Source: Candidatus Bipolaricaulota bacterium
Lineage (GTDB): Bacteria > Bipolaricaulota > Bipolaricaulia > UBA7950 > UBA9294
Length of the DNA stretch: 64,000 bases
Direction of reading: 5' to 3'
Assembly (NCBI GenBank): GCA_030606565.1
Contig: JAUWGE010000003.1
Coordinates: 61,673 to 125,672 of the forward strand
In this document: positions 9,631 through 19,690 of the stretch, in pieces
Layout: each line of letters begins with the position of its first letter
How positions within the stretch are numbered: position 1 is the stretch's first letter
Notes under the pieces: model-generated
Told to the model about the DNA's origin: nothing
Seen by the model: only the letters and a program-made list of their open reading frames with translations
Database searches by the model: none
Position numbers and translations under genes: made by a program

Positions 9631-10668
9631 TCAGGTGTGGCTGCGATTCTTGCGGTGGTGGACCAGCTGACTGATCCCTTTGTTAAATAGGTAGAACAGG
9701 CCAACCACCACGATGAGAAGTTCGACGAATTTAAACATCAGTGAGAAAGCAACCGCCCCCTCCTTCCCCACATCGACCAGCCTGAAGATCCCGATCAGGG
9801 CCGCCTCACTCGTCCCTAGTCCTCCTGGAGTGATCCAAAGAAAGAAGGACAGTACGATGCTCAGTGTGAACAGGAGAGACAGTTGCGCGAAGTTGAACGT
9901 CGTATGAGCGGAAAAGTGGAAGAAGACTTGTGGACGCATATAGATAAAGAAAGTGGCAAGGCTCTGAAAGAAGAAGGCAAGCAACGTGCCCTTCCAGTGG
10001 CGCGTAAAAGCATAGTAGATCTCATCCTCCGTCTCGGAGACCTTATCAGCCGCCTGCTCAAAAGCCTTTCGCCAACGCGCCAATGGATACCGCAACAGCC
10101 GAATTAGGCGGCTAATCCACCTAAAGTTCCCAGCAAAGTTGATCAACCCAACTATGATCCAGAAGAAGATGAAGCCAACTCCGATTATGACAAGATTCTT
10201 CTGGTCCGGCGCAATCTGCGGTGAGGCCAAAGCGTAGAAGGCTCCGATGCTGATGAACATCACCATGCTCAGACCGCCAAGGAACCGTTCGACTATAATG
10301 GTAGCAAAGATGCGGGTCGTCGGAGCAGAGGTACGGTCAACGACCATCAGCGCCCGAATCGGCTCCCCGCCGAGGTAGAGCGAAGGGGTCAAGTAGCTCA
10401 CCGCGTATCCACTCAGCCGTGCTCCGATGATGCTGCGCAAGGAAAGCTCGATCCCATAGACACGTAGAATCACCAACCAACTGAGAATCCAAGCACTCAC
10501 CGCCAGGAGAACATCGCCAGCGACCGCGACGATCCCCACCACCTCGAGGGCACGAATCTGAGCAAAGACGCTACGCCAACCAACATAATAGAACACGCCA
10601 CCGAGGAGACCAAAACCGACAACCACGGAGAGGGTATAGCCAAACCCCTTCTTAAACGGCTTATTCAT
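9631..10668 (-). CDS. Lysylphosphatidylglycerol synthase TM-domain/UPF0104 flippase-like membrane protein
   Basis: Multiple TM helices; LSLLFTLSIVLSFFLWITPGGLGTSEAALIGIF characteristic of the family. Confidence 0.85.
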   Translation of the reverse strand: MNKPFKKGFGYTLSVVVGFGLLGGVFYYVGWRSVFAQIRALEVVGIVAVAGDVLLAVSAWILSWLVILRVYGIELSLRSIIGARLSGYAVSYLTPSLYLGGEPIRALMVVDRTSAPTTRIFATIIVERFLGGLSMVMFISIGAFYALASPQIAPDQKNLVIIGVGFIFFWIIVGLINFAGNFRWISRLIRLLRYPLARWRKAFEQAADKVSETEDEIYYAFTRHWKGTLLAFFFQSLATFFIYMRPQVFFHFSAHTTFNFAQLSLLFTLSIVLSFFLWITPGGLGTSEAALIGIFRLVDVGKEGAVAFSLMFKFVELLIVVVGLFYLFNKGISQLVHHRKNRSHT

Positions 10669-11130
10669 GAAGGGATACTAACACAGGCGCGCCAGGCAGA
10701 TCAAACCTAACTGAGGTATCCAAATCCCCTCAATCGGCGGTTCAGTTCTTCATCGCCCTCCTTGCCCAAGTGCGCCAGTTCGCTCCGGTTAGATGAACGC
10801 TTGTTCTTGGCAGTGCAAAGGCTGTATGGCGAAAGCTCTCGGGAGAAACGCTTCCTGTCAATTCCGCTCGCCCACGTAGGTGGGGATCGGGCAGTCAAGG
10901 TTGAAGCCATCCCCAAATACGCTTAAGGGGAGGTAAGCCTCCTTTTCTTACTAGAGTCAACAGATGCGCAACAATTGTTGCGGAAAGAAGGCTTTTGCCA
11001 CCAAAGGATCGATCAGGGACTGAGTGATGTAGTCAATGGGGCCCACATTTTGGCATGATGGATGATCGAAGCCGAAAAGAGGATATACACGCCAGCCAGC
11101 TCAGATCACCTGAAATGGGAAGCCGTCACG

Positions 11131-12552
11131 TCAGCCTGGCAGTTCACTTTCAAACAGGTTAAAAAAACGTTCGATAACGGGCCTCTGAGCCATCGCATTA
11201 CAGAAGCCGACGGTAAAAGTCATCGTATCGCGGTAGGTGCTGACCGCTAGCATAAAATGAGGTGGGTAGTCAACTAGGCTGAGCACAAAGGCGTCTGTCG
11301 CCTCGACATTACCGAAGTCCAATTGCCGCTCGTTAATGATCCCAAGGTTCGAGAAAAATGGGTGCGATTTTCCAGACTTGATCAACCTTTCCATGATTTT
11401 GTCCGATATGTATTTCGCCCGTCCGAAACCCAGTTTGAACAACAGCCCCAGGTAAAGCGGCTCACCAAGACCTGGGTTATCGGCCTTAATGGCCCTCATT
11501 ACCTCCTGTATCCTGGTCAGGGTCTCGTCGAAGCTCTCACCGGGCTCCCGCGTGATCGCTGGGTAGAGGGCGCCCAAGCAGTTGTATATCGGTGACGCTT
11601 CACCTCGGGAGAGATAACGCCGCAGATCGATGGGCACCTGCACTGGCAACTGTATACCCGCTGGCGGATCGACGATCTCGAAAAGGGCGCGATAGAACGC
11701 GGTCAGTACAACGTCGTTCACTGAAGCCTGATGCTGGTAGCCGTACTCCTTAATAACACCAAACCGCATGGGGCTGATACGACGAACCACAAAGGCCCGA
11801 TCGGAGAGATCACCCCTAACCGCGGGAAAGCCCCAAACCGGCCACGGGCTGATAGAACGTCGGAATGCCCTGGCTTTCGTCATGAGCCCTAGATGCTTAA
11901 TAATTTGGACCTCGCACCGACTCCTTTGCAGATTTGGCTCCGGTCTATAGAAAGGATCGGTGGTAAGCTTCCGATAGATGGTAGCCAGGAGATACGTGTA
12001 CTGCTTGACCCCCTCGCCATCTGCCGCCACATGGTTCAGCTTGATGCACAGGGTGTCCCGGTCAGAGCGAAAGATGCTGGCCTGCACTTGAGGGTCCGCG
12101 AAGGGATCCAACGGTGTGGTGATGAACCGCCATAGTTCATCCTCTAAGTGCGCCCCTTTCGCTACAGAGAGAAGTTTGATCTGGTTCAGATCGCCGCGCC
12201 TTTCCCAATACGGGCGCCAGGGGCGCACCACAAATCGGCAACCAAGGACTGGTTCCGCGTCAACGGTCAGCCGAACTGCGTGGGCCATCTGGTTTGCGTT
12301 GATCCGTCCTGCAAACGAGATGACACAACGAGCCTGCTGGTCGGCTCCGTTGCGGCCGAGGTACATGTACTGGTCATATCTTGAAGCAGGGATACGCAGA
12401 GGAACCGCCGGCGTAAGCCGATCCCGCAATTTCTCTAGAGCCGTTAAGGTAACCCCCTTTACTATAAGAAAAGAACCCGCAATTTTTAATTGTAAGCGAT
12501 GCTGGTCCAGAATGCGCACTGTGCTGTGATGAAAAGAAAATTGGTGCGGCAA
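11131..12552 (-). CDS. Condensation-domain/PapA-like acyltransferase family protein
   Basis: HxxxDG motif in CIKLNHVAADGEGVKQYTYLLATIY; long N-terminal start uncertain. Confidence 0.7.
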   Translation of the reverse strand: MPHQFSFHHSTVRILDQHRLQLKIAGSFLIVKGVTLTALEKLRDRLTPAVPLRIPASRYDQYMYLGRNGADQQARCVISFAGRINANQMAHAVRLTVDAEPVLGCRFVVRPWRPYWERRGDLNQIKLLSVAKGAHLEDELWRFITTPLDPFADPQVQASIFRSDRDTLCIKLNHVAADGEGVKQYTYLLATIYRKLTTDPFYRPEPNLQRSRCEVQIIKHLGLMTKARAFRRSISPWPVWGFPAVRGDLSDRAFVVRRISPMRFGVIKEYGYQHQASVNDVVLTAFYRALFEIVDPPAGIQLPVQVPIDLRRYLSRGEASPIYNCLGALYPAITREPGESFDETLTRIQEVMRAIKADNPGLGEPLYLGLLFKLGFGRAKYISDKIMERLIKSGKSHPFFSNLGIINERQLDFGNVEATDAFVLSLVDYPPHFMLAVSTYRDTMTFTVGFCNAMAQRPVIERFFNLFESELPG

Positions 12553-12660
12553 GCCTGAGACGCAGAAAAGCCGCTACAAGGAGCGGGTTGTAGATCCTTC
12601 ATCCGGACCTTCGTATAGCTGCTTGCTAACCTTGAAGAGGGTAATTAGAATTACGAGGCT

Positions 12661-14229
12661 ATGACACGCCCTGATATCCTTCTTCTTATCCTCGACACCC
12701 AACGGGCGGATCGCCTGGGTTGTTACGGTCACCGAACCGCCATTACACCTAACTTGGATAGCTTTTCTGGCAAAGCGGCTCTCTTTGAGCAGGCGCTCTC
12801 TCCAGCCCAGTGGACGATCCCTAGCCATGCCTCCATGTTCACTGGACTCTACCCCACGGCACATCAGATGACCCAATACCGACAAAGTCTCAGTCCCGAC
12901 GTGCCCCATCTGGCTGAGGTACTAAGCGCCATCGGTTACCAGACACTCGGTTTTTCTAATAATCCGCTGGTAGGAGTTCTTAAGAACGGGCTTACACGGG
13001 GTTTTGACGCCTTTTACAACTATAGTGGTGCCATGCCCGGCTTGCTGAGAGCCTCCCCCCATCTGCCCTGGCCTTTGAAAACCATTGCCGAAGCCTCTAC
13101 TCGTTTCTTGCGCCGCATTTCCTACCCCATCCAGAACTTCGTCAGTCAATCAGAGCTGGCCTTCCGCATCTCACTTAATGCCTGGTTAACGCCGTTCTGG
13201 ACAAGGCTGGCGAATTTTAAAGGGCAGAATGAGCGCTCAGTAGACGATATCTATCGTTTCCTGAAACAACGGGAAAGGACAAGGGAAAAACGTCCGTTAT
13301 TCCTGTTTGTCAACTTGATGGAGACCCACATGCCATTCTGGCCGCCGGGTGGGGTTGTTGATAAGGTGGCCCCCTACTTGCACACCAGTAAAGAAGCTCG
13401 CGCCATCATGCGCACCTGGAACCGTGAAACCCACCGCTGGAGTGCGCCACTGGACAAGCCTTTGGACGAATTGGAACGCCGCGTGTTAAGCGATGCATAT
13501 GATGCAGAGGTCGCTTACCAGGATGACTACCTGGGCCGCCTCTTTGCCGTGCTGGCCGAGCGCAACAATCGCGACAACACGCTGTCGATCATCACCAGCG
13601 ACCACGGCGAGGGGCTGGGTGAACACAACTACGTGGGCCATTCCTTTGTCGCCTACCAGGAATTGGTGCACGTGCCCCTCATCATACACTGGCCAGCGCA
13701 GATAGCTGCGGGGCGGGTAAGTATCCCGGTTAGTACCCGACGCGTCTTCCACACGATACTGAACGCTACCGGAAGTCTGCCCAGTACCGTGCCTGGTCTG
13801 GCCCTGGCTGAAATCAACGCGCTCACGCTGCAAGAAACGGTTGATGGCCGTGATCCCGAAGAGGGCACCGCCTACGTTGAAGTCTACCCGCCACTCGATA
13901 TCGTCAGGAAGATGAGGCGACATCAACCGGAACTGATCGAACCATTTGGTTGCCTTTCCCTACGCCGGGCTATTGTTAAAGATAACCTGAAAATGATTCA
14001 GATCGATGAGGAGCCAGAGGAACTGTTCAACCTTGAGACTGACCCGCTCGAACTATCAAACATCCTCTCTGGAAGTAAAGCGACCGCTGACAACCTGAAC
14101 CAGCAGTTGAAGCGGATGGTCAACCAACTCAACCTGCAACGAGAGAACCTGACCACTGGCGCGAAGCTTGATTTGGAGAGCGACCAACAACTAATGCAAC
14201 GCCTCCGGAGCTTGGGTTACATCGAATGA
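12661..14229 (+). CDS. Sulfatase (alkaline phosphatase superfamily)
   Basis: PDILLLILDTQRADRLGCYG; WTIPSHASMFTGLYP; ITSDHGEGLGEHNYVGH; ends RLRSLGYIE. Confidence 0.93.
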   Translation: MTRPDILLLILDTQRADRLGCYGHRTAITPNLDSFSGKAALFEQALSPAQWTIPSHASMFTGLYPTAHQMTQYRQSLSPDVPHLAEVLSAIGYQTLGFSNNPLVGVLKNGLTRGFDAFYNYSGAMPGLLRASPHLPWPLKTIAEASTRFLRRISYPIQNFVSQSELAFRISLNAWLTPFWTRLANFKGQNERSVDDIYRFLKQRERTREKRPLFLFVNLMETHMPFWPPGGVVDKVAPYLHTSKEARAIMRTWNRETHRWSAPLDKPLDELERRVLSDAYDAEVAYQDDYLGRLFAVLAERNNRDNTLSIITSDHGEGLGEHNYVGHSFVAYQELVHVPLIIHWPAQIAAGRVSIPVSTRRVFHTILNATGSLPSTVPGLALAEINALTLQETVDGRDPEEGTAYVEVYPPLDIVRKMRRHQPELIEPFGCLSLRRAIVKDNLKMIQIDEEPEELFNLETDPLELSNILSGSKATADNLNQQLKRMVNQLNLQRENLTTGAKLDLESDQQLMQRLRSLGYIE

Positions 14230-14331
14230 TTCAATGCATCGGCCTGGAAGATAGCGCCCTTTCTTATCGTCAGCTTGATCGTCAGTGACACCCCGATGCT
14301 CCTGGATGCCTAGTAAACTCTCTTTTACACC

Positions 14332-15123
14332 ATGAATAGGATACAGAAGTACTTGAGATTGGCAAAACCCGAGAGCTACGGCACTTTTTTTGATTTCCTT
14401 GTCGGCTACCTCATCGCTCTTCCCGTGTCTGCCTATGTGGGACATCTCGGTACGCTTTTGTTAATCTTCGTTTCCTTTACGGTCCTGGTGTACCCAGGGA
14501 TATACATCATAAATGATCTGATCGATCTGCCACGGGACCGCCAACACCCTGTTAAGAAGCATCGTCCAATTGCCTCCGGTGAGATAAAGCGCAGTGTAGC
14601 TCTGCTGGCAGCGACCGCTTTTTTGCTTTTAGGCTTTGTTCTCGGGTGCCTAATCAGCCCCGCGGTTCTTCTTTTTGAGATCTTGTTTGTAGTAATCAAT
14701 CTTATTTACAGTTCGCTGCTCAAGCACATTCCATACGTGGACCTATTTGCAAGTACGATGACACACCCGCTACGCACTATCTTCGCCATCTGCGTCTTTG
14801 GCTGCATAGGAGTGCAATACTGGACCGTCCTGGTCAGTATCGCTTGTATATGGCTCGTGTTTAATGCCCTCAAACGCCACAAAGAACTAACGGAGGTAGG
14901 GGTCAGCCTCCGACCAAGCCTCAGAGGATATTCAAAGAAAAGCCTTATCTATATGACTATCTCATGTTGTCTAATCCTCCCTATGCTTTTCTTCTGGTGC
15001 GATTCGCTTGTCTCCCTTCTGGTAGTAGGAGTGGCAAGTGTTTATTCACTGGCTCTTTTGCTCGGATACACCAAAGGAAGGGGGCGCATTGAGAAGATAC
15101 TTCACTACATGCTGAATAACTAA
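14332..15123 (+). CDS. UbiA-family prenyltransferase (decaprenyl-phosphate phosphoribosyltransferase-like)
   Basis: NDLIDLPRDRQHPVKKHRPIASGEI; 7-8 TM helices. Confidence 0.85.
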   Translation: MNRIQKYLRLAKPESYGTFFDFLVGYLIALPVSAYVGHLGTLLLIFVSFTVLVYPGIYIINDLIDLPRDRQHPVKKHRPIASGEIKRSVALLAATAFLLLGFVLGCLISPAVLLFEILFVVINLIYSSLLKHIPYVDLFASTMTHPLRTIFAICVFGCIGVQYWTVLVSIACIWLVFNALKRHKELTEVGVSLRPSLRGYSKKSLIYMTISCCLILPMLFFWCDSLVSLLVVGVASVYSLALLLGYTKGRGRIEKILHYMLNN

Positions 15124-15153
15124 GTTGGCGAGAAGGTCAAGCGATAGGGACGC

Positions 15154-15654
15154 CTACATTCCTTCTGGCTGCCAGCCAGTTTCGACATCCTTGAGTGTGC
15201 GAAACACCATCTTAAGAGCAGCGCGTACCGAACTTTCCTTATTCGAGACTCGATCACCGGACCAACAAAAGCGCTCACATCCCATTTGGTTTAAAGTGAA
15301 AACGGCGATGTATACCAAGCCGACCGGTTTCTCAGCGCTTCCGCCGCTCGGACCGGCGATCCCGGTAATAGCCACGGCGACGTCGCTTGAAAAGAGATCT
15401 CTACACCCGTGTGCCATCGCCCGAGCACTCTCTTCACTCACAGCACCAAATCTTTTTAGAATCTCCGTTGAGACCCCAAGCAAACGTTCCTTCACGTCGT
15501 TCTGGTAAGCGACGATCCCTCCACGAAAGTAGGCGGACGATCCTGGAACATCGGTGATCCGGCTCGCCAGAAGCCCGCCTGTGCACGATTCTGCGACCGC
15601 CAGGGTCATTCCCCGTGCTTTTAGCTCCTCTCCCAATTGCTCTTCAAGGCACAC
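15154..15654 (-). CDS. pncC: CinA C-terminal domain/nicotinamide-nucleotide amidohydrolase
   Basis: [44 protein letters not shown]. Confidence 0.93.
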   Translation of the reverse strand: MCLEEQLGEELKARGMTLAVAESCTGGLLASRITDVPGSSAYFRGGIVAYQNDVKERLLGVSTEILKRFGAVSEESARAMAHGCRDLFSSDVAVAITGIAGPSGGSAEKPVGLVYIAVFTLNQMGCERFCWSGDRVSNKESSVRAALKMVFRTLKDVETGWQPEGM

Positions 15655-15733
15655 GGTCCCTCCTCTTCTTATGAACCCATCACACTACATCCTCCGTGCG
15701 CACGAGCCAAAAGGCAAGCCTAGGCTTGAGTAA

Positions 15734-16390
15734 CTAGGTCCCCTCTGCCGCCCTCCCGCACCCATCGTGTAACGGACAGATGGAACACTCGGGACGACGC
15801 GGATGACAGATCTCGCGGCCAAGCCGAATCAAGTGAAGGTGAAGCCTCAGCATGAACATGGGATCGCGGGGGAGGAGCGCGTTCATCCGCTCGTGAGGAT
15901 CCTCCTTCGGCCCCACGAGTCCGAGGCGCCTTGTGACACGTCGGATGTGCGTGTCGACAGGAAAATAAGGCTTTCCAAAGGAGAAGAGGAGAACGACCCC
16001 CGCTGTCTTTTTTCCCACCCCTGGAGAGGCGAGGAGCCATTTCATCGCCTCGTCAAGCGAACACTCAGCGAGGAAAGAAAGATCGAGTGATCCACGTTCT
16101 TGCGCGATTCGTTCGAGGACCTGTTTGATGCGAACCGCCTTCTGGCGGTGCAGTCCTCCGATCCGGATCGCCTTTGCGATCTCTTCTACCGGGGCCTCCT
16201 TCACCTTATCGAGGCTCCCGAATCGCGCAACGAGGGAAGCGTAAGCCCGACCCTGGTTTGTGTCGTTGGTGTTCTGCGAGAGGATAGTCCCGATCAGGGT
16301 CGTAAGCGGATCGCTCCTTGAAAGGGCGATCTCTCCGTAACGATCCTGGAGGCGCTCTGCTATCCATCTTGCTTTCTCCTCGGGCTTCAT
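15734..16390 (-). CDS. nth: Endonuclease III (HhH-GPD, FeS)
   Basis: LLASPGVGKKTAGVVLL...PVDTHIRRVTRRLGL; FeS motif CX6CX2CX5C; internal ATG at 16390 preferred. Confidence 0.93.
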   Translation of the reverse strand: MKPEEKARWIAERLQDRYGEIALSRSDPLTTLIGTILSQNTNDTNQGRAYASLVARFGSLDKVKEAPVEEIAKAIRIGGLHRQKAVRIKQVLERIAQERGSLDLSFLAECSLDEAMKWLLASPGVGKKTAGVVLLFSFGKPYFPVDTHIRRVTRRLGLVGPKEDPHERMNALLPRDPMFMLRLHLHLIRLGREICHPRRPECSICPLHDGCGRAAEGT

Positions 16391-16653
16391 ACTGGTGAGA
16401 ATATGGGATGGAGTCCCGGCAATGCAATTGGCAGGGCAGTCCCCTTGTTTGACATCGAGGACAGGAGCGATGTATTCTTGCTTAGAAAAGAATGCCTGGT
16501 GATATAAAGGGAGCAGATTGCGGTGAAAGGGAGGCGAGGAGCTCAGCTGATGCTTTGAACCTAGCGGGACAGAGTGGGTTATACAGCAGAATCTGCCATC
16601 CAAAGGGTTCTTACGGGGGCTGCATAAGTTGTAGGACGTAAGGGGAAAATGAG

Positions 16654-17655
16654 ATGCCCACTGAGATGAAGCTCTGGCACGTTGGAGGTGACTGCCCCAG
16701 CGTGGTTCCCCAGCAGAAACTTGACCTCGAATCCCGTCTTGAGGAGTGGCTCCAGCAGGATATCGGCTTGATCAGCGACGCCCTACTTGTAATCGCTCAG
16801 CAGGTCCCGACGGCGTATGGTGGCTTCATCGATCTTCTGGCCATCGACCCCGTCGGCAACCTCGTCATTCTTGAACTGAAGCGAGACATGACTCCTCGAG
16901 ATATAGTTGCGCAAGTATTGGACTATGCCGTTTGGGTTCAAGACTTAAGTCATGAATCCATTGAGGAACTTGCAAATGCCTTTCTTAAGGGTAAGTCCCT
17001 AGCTCAATCTTTTCGCGAGAAGTTCCAAAGCGAACTTCCTGATGTACTGAACGAAAGACACCGTATGTACATTGTGGCTTCGTCTCTTGACTCGGCGACA
17101 GAACGAATTGTGAAATATCTTTCCGAGACTCACGACGTGGATATCAACGTTGCGACCTTCACCTACTTCAAGACTGCCGAGGGTGAACTCCTCGGGAGGT
17201 CGCTACTTCTCGACGAGGCAGACGTACAGACTCGCGCCGAAAGTAAGTCCAAACGCAAGCCACGCCGTTCATGGGAGGAACTCCGCGGACTTGCTGAGCA
17301 ACATGGTGTCTTAGAGTTATACGACAAGGCCCTCTCAGAACTTCATCCCGTTTTCGACGGTATGTATCGTACCCAGAGCAACGTAGCCTTGGTTGGGTAC
17401 ATGGGAGAGAACAAAGCACGAAACACAATCATCAGCATCTACCCTGAAGCCAGCTCTGCAGAACGCGGGCTGGCCCTGTTGGTTTACCTCGATCGTGTGT
17501 GCGAGTACTTCTCGATTCCGGAGGAGGAAGTCATGAGGATTTTCGGTCCTTCAGCGAAAGACGCGGAAACATGGAATCCAGATTCAACTTGGTTCTTCAA
17601 TGAGCAACGGCTTGATGATCTCATAAACCGATTGTCAAAGTCGGAACAGAACTGA
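16654..17655 (+). CDS. NucS/DUF91-like endonuclease-family protein
   Basis: LEEWLQQDIGLI...GGFIDLLAIDPVGNLVILELKRDMTPRDIVAQVLDYAVWV resembles the nuclease core. Confidence 0.8.
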   Translation: MPTEMKLWHVGGDCPSVVPQQKLDLESRLEEWLQQDIGLISDALLVIAQQVPTAYGGFIDLLAIDPVGNLVILELKRDMTPRDIVAQVLDYAVWVQDLSHESIEELANAFLKGKSLAQSFREKFQSELPDVLNERHRMYIVASSLDSATERIVKYLSETHDVDINVATFTYFKTAEGELLGRSLLLDEADVQTRAESKSKRKPRRSWEELRGLAEQHGVLELYDKALSELHPVFDGMYRTQSNVALVGYMGENKARNTIISIYPEASSAERGLALLVYLDRVCEYFSIPEEEVMRIFGPSAKDAETWNPDSTWFFNEQRLDDLINRLSKSEQN

Positions 17656-17824
17656 AGAATATCTAACAAACGAATCAAGCACGACTTCGTTAAGGCCATG
17701 CAACGGTCTCACCGAAGCGGCTCATTCTCGTCGTTACGCACACCGCAGGAAACCGATTTGCCCCCTGATCGTGTGGAGGAACGCAAGAAGACTCGCTACA
17801 ATCCGTACAAAGGAGAGGATCACG

Positions 17825-18232
17825 ATGATCAAAGCAGAGCATGAGCAGGAGTTGATGGTGAGACTGAAGGACGGGGAGGAGTTGATCTCTTCTCTTAAGG
17901 AACTCTCTCTCAATTCCGGCGTTCTCCTAAACGGTGTTGGGATGCTGCGCGATCTCGAACTCGGCTACTGGAACGGGTTGAGCTACGAGGTGAAAAGGAT
18001 CGCCGAGCCGGTGGAGCTCCTATCCTTGCAAGGAAACTTCGCACGCAAGGATGAAGAGCGGATCGTTCACTGTCACGCCGCGGTCGCGCAGCACGGTGGA
18101 GCCACCCTCGGTGGGCATGTGATCAAGGCAACGGTACACAACACCGCAGAGATCTTCATCCACAAGCTTGCTGGAATAACTCTCGAACGAAAGATGGAAG
18201 AAACCGGCCTTCCCGGGCTCTATCCCCGTTAA
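17825..18232 (+). CDS. PPC/DUF296 domain protein
   Basis: ELSLNSGVLLNGVGMLRDLELGYWN...VHCHAAVAQHGGATLGGHVIKATV; ATG at 17825 has an upstream GGAGAGG. Confidence 0.88.
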   Translation: MIKAEHEQELMVRLKDGEELISSLKELSLNSGVLLNGVGMLRDLELGYWNGLSYEVKRIAEPVELLSLQGNFARKDEERIVHCHAAVAQHGGATLGGHVIKATVHNTAEIFIHKLAGITLERKMEETGLPGLYPR

Positions 18233-19152
18233 CTAAAACGCGCCTCTCCCCGCAGGCCGTTTAAAAAGTCGCGCCCGCTCATTCGAGGTCGCGATTCTCG
18301 CTGAACCTCGAGAATCTCAATCAATTCATCTTTTGTCCCCACAAGAAGGCGTCCGGTCTCGCGCAAGGTGATTTCTCCAGAAAGCGTGTCGCCGCAGCCG
18401 ACCCCGGTGATAGCGGTGCGATGAACCTTCACTCGCTCATTCCCCAGGTGAGTAAATGCACTGGGCCAGGGGTTCATCCCCCGAACCTGATTATGAATTT
18501 CATGAGCACCTTTACCCCAGTTGATCCGCCCATCCTTACGCGTCAACTTCGGCGCAAGCGAGGCCGCTTTCTCTTCCTGCAAAGTCGGCTTAAGAGTTCC
18601 GTTCTCGATCCCGGCAAGGGTATCGAGGATGACCTCTGCTCCAAGGGTGGCAAGACGGTCGTGCAACTCCCCTGCGGTTTCGTCCTTCCCAATAGCGAGT
18701 GGCCTTTTTATAAGGATCTTGCCAGTGTCCATCCCTTCATCGATCAAAAAGGTGGTGATCCCGGTCTGCTCTTCACCACGGATGATCGCCCAGTTGATCG
18801 GCGCGGCACCGCGGAAGCACGGAAGGAGGGAGGCGTGGATATTGATCGTCCCAAATGAAGGCAGGGAGAAGACCGCTTCACGAAGAATCTGCCCGTAGGA
18901 GGCGACAATGATCACCTCGGGACCAGCTTTCCGCAGTAGTTCCAGCCCCTCATCGTCGCTGACCCGTTCCGGCTGAGCAATCAACAGTCCAAGCCGAGCA
19001 GCCTCCACCTTCACTGCTGGTGACTTCAGCTCGCGCTTCCTTCCCGCTGGCCGGTCCGGTTGGGTTATCACGAGAGCGATTTCGTGAACTTTTGCGAGGG
19101 CCGTTAAAGCAGGACAGGCGAACGCTGAGGTGCCGAGGAAGACGAGCCTCAC
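18229..19152 (-). CDS. fmt: Methionyl-tRNA formyltransferase
   Basis: MRLVFLGTSAFACPAL; NIHASLLPCFRGAAPINWAIIRGEEQTGITTFLIDEGMDTG. Confidence 0.97.
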   Translation of the reverse strand: MRLVFLGTSAFACPALTALAKVHEIALVITQPDRPAGRKRELKSPAVKVEAARLGLLIAQPERVSDDEGLELLRKAGPEVIIVASYGQILREAVFSLPSFGTINIHASLLPCFRGAAPINWAIIRGEEQTGITTFLIDEGMDTGKILIKRPLAIGKDETAGELHDRLATLGAEVILDTLAGIENGTLKPTLQEEKAASLAPKLTRKDGRINWGKGAHEIHNQVRGMNPWPSAFTHLGNERVKVHRTAITGVGCGDTLSGEITLRETGRLLVGTKDELIEILEVQRESRPRMSGRDFLNGLRGEARFS

Positions 19153-19646
19153 TCGTCTTTCTCCTTCTGTTTACGGTGATATTCCTTGAGCAAGCTGCGC
19201 CGCCGTGCCGGGCTGAGGTAATCAACGAACAGAACACCGTTTAAGTGATCGATCTCGTGCTGTATCGCCCGGGCCATCAGTCCCTCGCCCTCGATATCGA
19301 CCGGCTTCTCATCGAGGGTGATTCCACGAAGGTGCGTTCGCAGCTTGCGAGTAACCTCCGCGTTAACTCCAGGGATGCTCAGGCACCCCTCCACGATCTC
19401 TTCGGACTCTTGCGAGGTCTCGATGATCTCAGGGTTTAACAGGATATGAAACTCTCCGTTAAGGTCAAGGACGATGATCCGCTTGGAGACGCCTATCTGA
19501 GGGGCGGCGAGCCCGATCCCATTGGCACGGATCATCGCTTCCACCATCTTTTCAGCGATTCGTTTTGCCTCAGCGTCGATCTTCGTCAATGGATCGGCAA
19601 CACGGCGGAGGACCGAATCTCCGTAAGTCCTGATTTCTATCGACAT
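19149..19646 (-). CDS. def: Peptide deformylase
   Basis: GIGLAAPQIGVSKRIIVLD; EGCLSIPGV; QHEIDHLNGVLF. Confidence 0.97.
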   Translation of the reverse strand: MSIEIRTYGDSVLRRVADPLTKIDAEAKRIAEKMVEAMIRANGIGLAAPQIGVSKRIIVLDLNGEFHILLNPEIIETSQESEEIVEGCLSIPGVNAEVTRKLRTHLRGITLDEKPVDIEGEGLMARAIQHEIDHLNGVLFVDYLSPARRRSLLKEYHRKQKEKDE

Positions 19647-19690
19647 TCCCCTTGCCTCCGGAAGCATCTAATTATATAGTAACCCTCGGT

